This document shows, piece after piece, positions 7,011 to 12,784 of a stretch of DNA of 12,784 nucleotides. The stretch is from an uncultured Saprospiraceae bacterium. Its GTDB lineage: Bacteria; Bacteroidota; Bacteroidia; Chitinophagales; Saprospiraceae. The position numbers and the translations under genes are program-made. Under the pieces are notes generated by a model. It did no database searches. It saw nothing but the letters and a program-made list of their open reading frames with translations, and was not told the origin of the DNA. The stretch lies in assembly GCA_937969485.1 (NCBI GenBank), contig CALBVQ010000037.1, positions 1 through 12,784 on the forward strand. Reading direction: 5' to 3'. The first letter of the stretch is position 1, and each line of letters starts with the position of its first letter.

Positions 7011-8876
7011 ATGAAATTATGCATTGCGGAAAAGCCATCAGTAGCTAGGGAAATTGCAAAACTCTTGCAAGCTAATAAGAGACAAGACGGTTATTTTGAA
7101 GGGACTAATTATTGCGTAACATGGACATTTGGTCATTTATGCGGTCTTAGTGAGCCCGGTGATTACCAAGAAAACTGGAAGAAATGGAAGATAGACGATC
7201 TTCCAATGCTTCCTAGCAAATTTCACACAAAGGTGAAGAATGACAGCGGAATCAAAAAGCAATTTAATGTAATCAAGAAGCTGGTAAAGAAAGCCGATTT
7301 GATCATTAACTGTGGTGATGCGGGTCAAGAAGGTGAGCTGATACAACGCTGGGTTTTACAGCAAGCCAATAATACCAAACCCGTAAAAAGACTTTGGATT
7401 TCGAGTTTGACAACCGAGGCAATGAAAGCAGGTTTCAAGAATTTGAAGGATGCTTCGGACTATGAATATCTATACTACGCCGGAATGTGCAGGGCAGTAG
7501 GCGACTGGATTTTGGGGCTAAATGCAACACGACTATTTACAATGAAGTATGGCACTTTCGGTACTATATTGTCGGTAGGCAGAGTGCAAACACCAACGTT
7601 GGCAATGATCGTCAATAGACATCATGAAATCGAAAATTTTGTGTCCAAACCATTTTGGGAAATCGAAACTCTGTACAAGAAAACAACTTTCAAGTATACC
7701 GCTGGTAGGTTCACGGATTTAGAGAAAGCCGAAAAGGTATTTGATCAGATAAATGAAGAAGATTTTACCATTACTAAGTTTACGCGGAAACCTGGAAAAG
7801 AATATGCGCCCAAGCTATTTGATCTGACCAGTTTACAAGTACATTGCAATAAAGCCTTTGGATTGAAAGCTGAGGTGACTCTGAAGATTGCACAAAGTTT
7901 GTACGAACGCAAGTTGATTAGTTATCCCAGAGTCGACACCACCTACTTACCGAATGACCAATACAAGGAAATATCGAGAATCATGAAAGGATTAAGCTCG
8001 TATAGTGAGCTCACTAGTCCCCTTTTGGCGGCAGCCATTAAAAAATCAAGACGAGTATTTGATGACAATAAAGTAACAGATCACCATGCAATAATTCCCA
8101 CAGGAAAAGACAGTGGATTCTCCTCAGTTGTTGATAGAAACTCATCAGCGGAGCACAAGGTGTACGACGCAATAGCAAGGAGATTTATAGCCAACTTTTA
8201 TCCAGATTGTGAGGTTTCTAAAACCAATGTTCAGGCTGAAGTTCAAGGACACAAGTTCTATGTGAATGGGACAGAAATTATCAAGCCAGCATGGCGACTA
8301 GTGATTCCAGCACCTACAAAAAAGGATAAAGACGATAAATTAATCCCCAATTTTCAGATTGGCGAGTCTGGGCCGCATAAAGCTAAAATCTTAACAAAGA
8401 AAACGCAGCCGCCGAAACCCTTTTCTGAAGCTACTTTATTGAGAGCAATGGAAACGGCTGGAAAGCAAGTGGACGACGAGGACATTCGAGAAATGATGAA
8501 AGAAAGTGGCATAGGAAGGCCTTCGACTAGAGCGGCAATCATAGAAATATTATTCACTCGAAAATACCTAGTGCGCAAAGCGAAAACCATTCACCCAACA
8601 GACACCGGAATAAAATTGATCTCCATTATTCACAATGAGCTATTGAAGTCTCCAGAATTGACAGGAATATGGGAAAAGAAGCTGCGAGATATGGCCAAAA
8701 AGGAGTACAATCCAACGGTATTTGTCAATGAAATGAAGAGTATGGTGACGTCATTAGTGCAGGAGGTAAGAATGCGACCAGCTGGCATAAAGATTGATGC
8801 CCCTTCATTCAAAAAGAAAAAAAATTACGGGAAGTCAACGGCAAAAAAGAACTACGCCAAGAAGTCTAAGAAATAA
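7011..8876 (+). CDS. topB: DNA topoisomerase III (type IA), TopB
   Basis: TopB is a type IA topoisomerase that cuts one DNA strand through a 5'-phosphotyrosine link, relaxes negative supercoils and resolves linked or recombining DNA. The Toprim domain opens with IAEKPSVAREIAK (from residue 5) and has its acidic motif GDAGQEGEL at 102-110. The GTILSVGRVQTPT block is at 184-196. The active-site Tyr is Y305 in LISYPRVDTTYLP, and the conserved ESGIGRPSTRA block is at 498-508. At 621 residues it has no C-terminal zinc fingers; it ends in a Lys-rich tail from about 601 that could bind DNA. The second metal-site position is Gly (DAG), as in the DAGREGE branch of TopB. It is transcribed away from smc. 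The start is the ATG at 7011, where the family N-terminus MKLCIAEKPS begins. Confidence 0.95.
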   Translation: MKLCIAEKPSVAREIAKLLQANKRQDGYFEGTNYCVTWTFGHLCGLSEPGDYQENWKKWKIDDLPMLPSKFHTKVKNDSGIKKQFNVIKKLVKKADLIINCGDAGQEGELIQRWVLQQANNTKPVKRLWISSLTTEAMKAGFKNLKDASDYEYLYYAGMCRAVGDWILGLNATRLFTMKYGTFGTILSVGRVQTPTLAMIVNRHHEIENFVSKPFWEIETLYKKTTFKYTAGRFTDLEKAEKVFDQINEEDFTITKFTRKPGKEYAPKLFDLTSLQVHCNKAFGLKAEVTLKIAQSLYERKLISYPRVDTTYLPNDQYKEISRIMKGLSSYSELTSPLLAAAIKKSRRVFDDNKVTDHHAIIPTGKDSGFSSVVDRNSSAEHKVYDAIARRFIANFYPDCEVSKTNVQAEVQGHKFYVNGTEIIKPAWRLVIPAPTKKDKDDKLIPNFQIGESGPHKAKILTKKTQPPKPFSEATLLRAMETAGKQVDDEDIREMMKESGIGRPSTRAAIIEILFTRKYLVRKAKTIHPTDTGIKLISIIHNELLKSPELTGIWEKKLRDMAKKEYNPTVFVNEMKSMVTSLVQEVRMRPAGIKIDAPSFKKKKNYGKSTAKKNYAKKSKK

Positions 8877-10215
8877 TGGATGCCAAGGTCTTTTTCCATT
8901 TTCTTACAAAGAGAAAGTATAAGGCAGCGCCCAAGACGAGGATCCAGTAGAATATTTCGGTTGCCCAAGCCATTTTTATCCCAAAATCAGTGTACTCTAC
9001 GATGTAATACAGCAAGATTAAATATGAAGCGGACGTGATCAATTTCACATAAAACCCCCACCTAGTTTTACCTAAACCAATGACACTATCGAAGTAAATA
9101 GCACCAAGAGAGAATAAAAACATGATAGCAATCAGCATGTAAAAAACTGGCTGAGAGTCTTGGATCAGTGTCATATCTTCTTTACCGAAAAATGGATAAA
9201 GCAATTGCTCAGGGAACAGCAAAATAGGTAATGAAATAAGCATAGTTAGTGAGACATTCAGAAAAGCTACTTTGTGCGTAACTGGAATTACTTCGTCTAG
9301 GTTTTTAGACCCGCATAAATTGCTGCTAATTGTATTCATTGCGGATGAAAATCCCCATGTAGGAACTGACAATAACAAATAAATAACGCGAATTACATTG
9401 GACACACCTAGTTCGTATCTACCCAAATTTTCGATAATTCCAAAGAAAATCAGCCACGACCCCATTCCTACAATAACTTGCAATACTATGTTTATTGAAA
9501 TTTTGTAAATATCCTTGAAGTGAGCTACCTCTAACACAGGTTTAGTGAAGATTCCTGGCACCACTGGATGTCGTTCTAGAATCATATATGCTATGAACAA
9601 AATAAACGCTGCGAACTCTGCAATAGAACTAGCAAGCCCCGCTCCACCGATACCCATAGCTTCGTAGCCCCAATTACCAAAAATCAGTACATAATTAAGC
9701 AAAAGGTTAACGACTAGAAGAAAAAAAGTATCAATTACGATAAAAAGAGGTTTTGCCACACCGGTGTAGTAAGCAATAATTGCGACACCAATGTAGCTAA
9801 AGAATATACCATAACTCCTATAAGAGATATACTCCACGCCTCGTTCGAGTAAGAGAGGATCGTTAATGAACAGGCCCAGTATTGCCTCTGGAAACAACTG
9901 TAATAGAGCAAATATGACGGTTGCTAGGAATAGTTCAAAAATCAGTAATGTATAGAAAGCCTTCTTGATTCCCCTAATATTATTCGACCCGTGATATCGA
10001 GCAATAATTATTTGACCTCCGCGAGAAAACCCAAATCCAATTGCGCTCACAATTAGATACAAAACACTCGCTATACTTATGGCTTGAAAATCAATATCAC
10101 TGTAATGATAAAGGAAAATAGAATCCGAAACAGCAATAATATTCTGAACGGCACTTCCCAAAATAATGGGAAGCGCTAAGGCAATGATGTATTTGTATGA
10201 TATTTGGTTTTTCAA
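8866..10215 (-). CDS. MATE-family multidrug/cation efflux protein
   Basis: MATE transporters are inner-membrane antiporters that export organic cations, drugs or metabolites using a proton or sodium gradient. The 449 residues contain about twelve hydrophobic segments in two similar halves. The family patterns include LALPIILGSAVQNIIAVSDS at 13-31, GFGFSRGGQIIIARYHG at 60-76 and the NYVLIFGNWGYEAMGIGGAG region at 174-193. The substrate cannot be told from sequence. The start codon is TTG at 10215-10213: the ptrB TAG stop is in frame just upstream, and the first internal Met is residue 187, so no ATG can serve. The gene starts 12 bp after ptrB ends, so the two are very likely one operon. Its end overlaps the topB end by 11 bp, tail to tail. 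Confidence 0.92.
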   Translation of the reverse strand: MKNQISYKYIIALALPIILGSAVQNIIAVSDSIFLYHYSDIDFQAISIASVLYLIVSAIGFGFSRGGQIIIARYHGSNNIRGIKKAFYTLLIFELFLATVIFALLQLFPEAILGLFINDPLLLERGVEYISYRSYGIFFSYIGVAIIAYYTGVAKPLFIVIDTFFLLVVNLLLNYVLIFGNWGYEAMGIGGAGLASSIAEFAAFILFIAYMILERHPVVPGIFTKPVLEVAHFKDIYKISINIVLQVIVGMGSWLIFFGIIENLGRYELGVSNVIRVIYLLLSVPTWGFSSAMNTISSNLCGSKNLDEVIPVTHKVAFLNVSLTMLISLPILLFPEQLLYPFFGKEDMTLIQDSQPVFYMLIAIMFLFSLGAIYFDSVIGLGKTRWGFYVKLITSASYLILLYYIVEYTDFGIKMAWATEIFYWILVLGAALYFLFVRKWKKTLASIIS

Positions 10216-10227
10216 AGGTGTGTTGCT

Positions 10228-12417
10228 CTAGTCCAGGTCTTGATCGACTTTATTGGCTAAATCGCAAATAAAAGCATACTCGGTAGCTATTTCTTTGAAT
10301 CTTTCGAATCGCCCGCTTGCGCCACCATGTCCTGCCCCCATATTAGTCTTAAACAGCAATGGATTATTATCTGTTTTCAGTTCCCGTAGCTTTGCAACCC
10401 ATTTCGCTGGTTCCCAGTATTGCACTTGCGAGTCGAAGTAACCAGTTGTAACTAACAAAGCTGGATAATCCTTAGCTTCTATGTTGTCAATTGGAGAGTA
10501 GGCCATCATTACGTCATAATACTCTTTTTCATTCGGATTTCCCCATTCATCGTACTCTCCTGTGGTTAAGGGAATTGTTTCATCAAGCATTGTTGTTACC
10601 ACATCAACAAATGGCACCTGTGCTACAGCACCTTTCCATAGATCAGGAGCTTGATTAATAACAGCTCCCATCAACAGACCACCTGCACTACCTCCCATCG
10701 CAAAGATATTGTCGTCATCACTATAATTATTTGCTACAAGGTACCTACCACAGTCAACAAAATCATTGAACGTATTCATCTTATTTTTAAGCTTACCGTC
10801 CTCATACCAGTGCCGTCCCATTTCTTCACCTCCTCTAATATGGGCAATCGCGTAGACGAATCCTCTATCAAGTAGACTAAGTCGTACACTTGAAAAATAT
10901 GGATCTAGTGAATTACCGTACGAGCCATATCCGTAAAGCAGGCAAGGTGCAGTGCCGTCTATTTTGGTATCCTTGTGATAGACAATACTTACAGGCACTT
11001 CAGCTCCATCTCTAGCTTTTACCTTAATTCTCTCAGACCTATAATCCGAAGCACTAAAATCTCCTATGACTTCTTGCTGCTTCAACAGCTCCTTCTCTTG
11101 GGAAACCATATTAAAATCAAAAGTAGAATTAGGTGTTGTAAGAGATGTATATCCTATTCTAAGAATATCTGTGTCAAATTCAGGATTTGTCGATGTATAC
11201 ATCAAGCTTGCATCTTCACCGAAATCGATATACCTATCTAATCCCTTGGACTCTGACATTACTCTCAACTTTGTAATCCCATCTATTCTTTCACTCAACA
11301 CAACAAAATCCTTAAATATTTCTACACCTTCAAGCAAGACATCCGCTCGATGAGGTATTTCATCTACCCAGTTCGACTGTCTTGTTTGTCCAACAGGAGT
11401 GGTCATCAACTTAAAGTTCTTAGCATTGTCCTTATTGGTCTTTACGTACCATCTATCCCCGTAATGCGAAATGCTATACTCAAGGCCTCGTACTCTAGGA
11501 GTGAAAATTTCAAAAGCTGCATTTGGTGTGTTGGCATCTAAAACCCTGTATTCTTGGGATACGGTAGCATAAGACCCAACAATTATATAATCTCTAGATT
11601 TCGATTTATAAACGAAGGCTGAGAATGTTTCATCTGCCTCGTGAAATACCTCTTGATCACTTGTGGCTGGAGTCCCTAATTTGTGCTTAAATATCTTATA
11701 TGATCTCAAGGAAACAGGGTCTTTCACTGAGTAAAAAACAGTCTTATTGTCGTTGGCCCAGACTGCCGAACCTGATGTTGCTGGAATTTCATCAGTAAGC
11801 ATTTCCCCCGTTTCCAGATTCATGAACTTCAATGTGTATATTCTGCGGCTAAGGTTGTCTTCTCCGAAAGCCAGAATCTTATTATCAGGACTTACTGATC
11901 TACCTCCAATACTAAAGAATTCATGTCCCTCTGCTAGTTCATTTACATTGAGCATAATCTCTTCATCTGCTTCTAGATTTCCTTTCTTACGGCTATGAAT
12001 TGGATACTCCTTGCCTTCCTCATATCGGGTAATATAGAAATACCCGTTCTGCTTGTATGGCACACTCATATCAGTTTCTTTGATCCGGCCCTTAATTTCC
12101 TGATACAACTTCTCCTCAAAGCCTGTAAGATGAGCCATTGCTTTCTGTGTATAATCATTTTCAGCCTCTAGATAACCAATGACTTCCTTGGTTTGTTCGT
12201 CAGGAGTTTCAGCATTCTTTTGGTCGTCAGACAGTTTCATCCAATAGTAATTATCAGTCCTCTTATCACCATGAATTTCATGAATGTGTTCAACCTTCTT
12301 AGCAACTGGAGCATCAATAGCATTCGCTTTATCTTGCATTACAGACATAGTAGCTTCTTTATTTTGACAGCTGGAAAGCAGAATGCAAATCACAGCTAGT
12401 ATTAAATTATTTTTCAT
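10228..12417 (-). CDS. ptrB: Oligopeptidase B (S9A serine peptidase), lipoprotein
   Basis: Oligopeptidase B cuts short peptides after Arg or Lys. The N-terminus MKNNLILAVICILLSSC ends in a lipobox with Cys17, so this copy should be a membrane-anchored lipoprotein outside the cytoplasm, unlike the cytosolic E. coli enzyme. The N-terminal HGDKRTDNYYWM (49-60) is the usual S9A opening, and a propeller domain of about 120-440 follows. The alpha/beta hydrolase domain has the nucleophile Ser577 in GGSAGG, Asp662 in FDSQVQYWEP and His697 in GAGHGGASGR. The loop LTTGEYDEWGNP (617-628) corresponds to the EFEEWGNP loop of enteric OpB, whose two Glu residues bind the basic P1 side chain. Here these positions are Glu621 and Asp623. 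The 729-residue length is normal. It is the first gene of a likely operon with the MATE gene. Confidence 0.94.
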   Translation of the reverse strand: MKNNLILAVICILLSSCQNKEATMSVMQDKANAIDAPVAKKVEHIHEIHGDKRTDNYYWMKLSDDQKNAETPDEQTKEVIGYLEAENDYTQKAMAHLTGFEEKLYQEIKGRIKETDMSVPYKQNGYFYITRYEEGKEYPIHSRKKGNLEADEEIMLNVNELAEGHEFFSIGGRSVSPDNKILAFGEDNLSRRIYTLKFMNLETGEMLTDEIPATSGSAVWANDNKTVFYSVKDPVSLRSYKIFKHKLGTPATSDQEVFHEADETFSAFVYKSKSRDYIIVGSYATVSQEYRVLDANTPNAAFEIFTPRVRGLEYSISHYGDRWYVKTNKDNAKNFKLMTTPVGQTRQSNWVDEIPHRADVLLEGVEIFKDFVVLSERIDGITKLRVMSESKGLDRYIDFGEDASLMYTSTNPEFDTDILRIGYTSLTTPNSTFDFNMVSQEKELLKQQEVIGDFSASDYRSERIKVKARDGAEVPVSIVYHKDTKIDGTAPCLLYGYGSYGNSLDPYFSSVRLSLLDRGFVYAIAHIRGGEEMGRHWYEDGKLKNKMNTFNDFVDCGRYLVANNYSDDDNIFAMGGSAGGLLMGAVINQAPDLWKGAVAQVPFVDVVTTMLDETIPLTTGEYDEWGNPNEKEYYDVMMAYSPIDNIEAKDYPALLVTTGYFDSQVQYWEPAKWVAKLRELKTDNNPLLFKTNMGAGHGGASGRFERFKEIATEYAFICDLANKVDQDLD

Positions 12418-12644
12418 ATAGAATTTCTAAGGTTAGATTACAAGGGCTTCTTATATAAGCCGAAACCTAAAAATGCATAGAATTATACTATTTTCATAGA
12501 AACACCTTCGTTTATTCCGAACTAAACCATTTTTTGATACCATTTCCTGAGATCATTACATTTTCCTTCGAAGCTATAGACTTGTTCCTTACTTCGGAGC
12601 GGATAGAGCAAATACCAAAGCATTTACAAGAAATAATTATTTTA

Positions 12645-12661
12645 ACCCGAAATATGCATTA
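12645..12661 (+). repeat. Third copy of the CCGAA-TGCATT motif
   Basis: ACCCGAAATATGCATTA matches the left arm at 1058-1074 (ACCCGAATTATACATTA) at 15 of 17 positions. The core CCGAAATATGCATT matches the reverse complement of the right arm at 1097-1110 at 13 of 14 positions. Flanking bases (TTATTT before it) are also similar at the first copy. It lies 33 bp before the palindrome at 12695. Confidence 0.45.
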
Positions 12662-12694
12662 AGATATCTACTACGAGCTGAAACTGCTTCGATA

Positions 12695-12772
12695 ATGGGA
12701 ACGTCCAGCTCTTTTGATGCTCACCGTGATGGTGACCACGGCTGCGCTTCAAAAGAACTGTTGAGCTCCCAT
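12695..12772. repeat. Long imperfect palindrome (REP-like or mobile-element end)
   Basis: The sequence can fold into one long hairpin. ATGGGA at 12695-12700 pairs with TCCCAT at 12767-12772. After a poorly paired internal part, the TCTTTTGATGC segment (12710-12720) pairs with GCGCTTCAAAAGA (12744-12756), with mismatches, and CCGTG (12724-12728) pairs with CACGG (12737-12741) around an 8-base loop. No T-run follows, so it is not a typical terminator. It is richer in GC than its surroundings. Such a unit fits a repetitive extragenic palindrome or the end of a mobile element lying to the right of the window. Confidence 0.6.
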
Positions 12773-12784
12773 TCTCTTTGCATT

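Larger units (their letters stand above)
12418..12784. other. Gene-free region upstream of ptrB to the window edge
   Basis: The part next to ptrB probably holds its promoter. TAGGTTTC on the minus strand (12462-12469) matches seven of eight positions of TAnnTTTG-type boxes but lacks a clear -33 partner. Further right are one copy of the CCGAAATATGCATT motif (12645-12661) and a 78-base imperfect palindrome (12695-12772). A frame open on the plus strand from 12551 to the edge has no start codon before 12695 and lies over the palindrome, so I do not call it a gene. Confidence 0.5.

Noticed and set aside
7317..7337. Gly in place of the second Asp of the Toprim DxD motif in TopB
   Set aside because: The DAG-x-EGE form is common in a known branch of TopB enzymes, so it does not suggest an inactive protein.
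12551..12784. Plus-strand frame open to the right edge
   Set aside because: It has no start codon before 12695, and most of the part after that ATG lies in a palindrome; the open frame is best explained by the repeat.

Overview
The window reads as an ordinary chromosomal stretch from an AT-rich member of the Bacteroidota, most likely Cytophagales-like. The evidence is the Bacteroidota-type PurM (391 residues with its own motif spellings), a lipoprotein-type oligopeptidase B, a CcmB followed by a CcmC-like protein with an N-terminal extension, the lack of clear Shine-Dalgarno sequences, and TAnnTTTG promoter boxes just ahead of several genes. The genus cannot be fixed from sequence reading alone.

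Layout. From left to right the minus strand carries a partial CcmC-like gene (1-245), ccmB (279-935), a small secreted protein of unknown function (1123-1530), purM (1657-2832) and smc (3248-6781). The divergently transcribed topB follows on the plus strand (7011-8876). Its end overlaps the end of a MATE-family transporter gene (8866-10215, minus) by 11 bp. The MATE gene lies 12 bp downstream of ptrB, a lipoprotein oligopeptidase B (10228-12417, minus), and the two probably form an operon. The last 367 bp have no gene but hold a long imperfect palindrome and one copy of a short motif that also occurs, as an inverted pair, near position 1060-1110.

Functions. The ccm genes belong to cytochrome c maturation (heme handling at the inner membrane). 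PurM makes aminoimidazole ribonucleotide in purine synthesis. SMC is the chromosome-organising ATPase and TopB is a type IA topoisomerase; these two chromosome-maintenance genes share a 229-bp divergent promoter region. PtrB cleaves peptides in the cell envelope, and the MATE protein is an inner-membrane exporter of unknown substrate.

Regulation and unusual structure. TAnnTTTG boxes lie so close to the smc and ccmB start codons that these transcripts may be leaderless or nearly so. A strong hairpin with a U-tract on the plus strand abuts the smc stop codon and borders a 415-bp gene-free gap. I saw no defence system, CRISPR array, insertion sequence with a transposase, tRNA or rRNA. The least explained parts are the repeat and palindrome elements at the two ends and the 415-bp gap; I found no convincing new multi-gene system.
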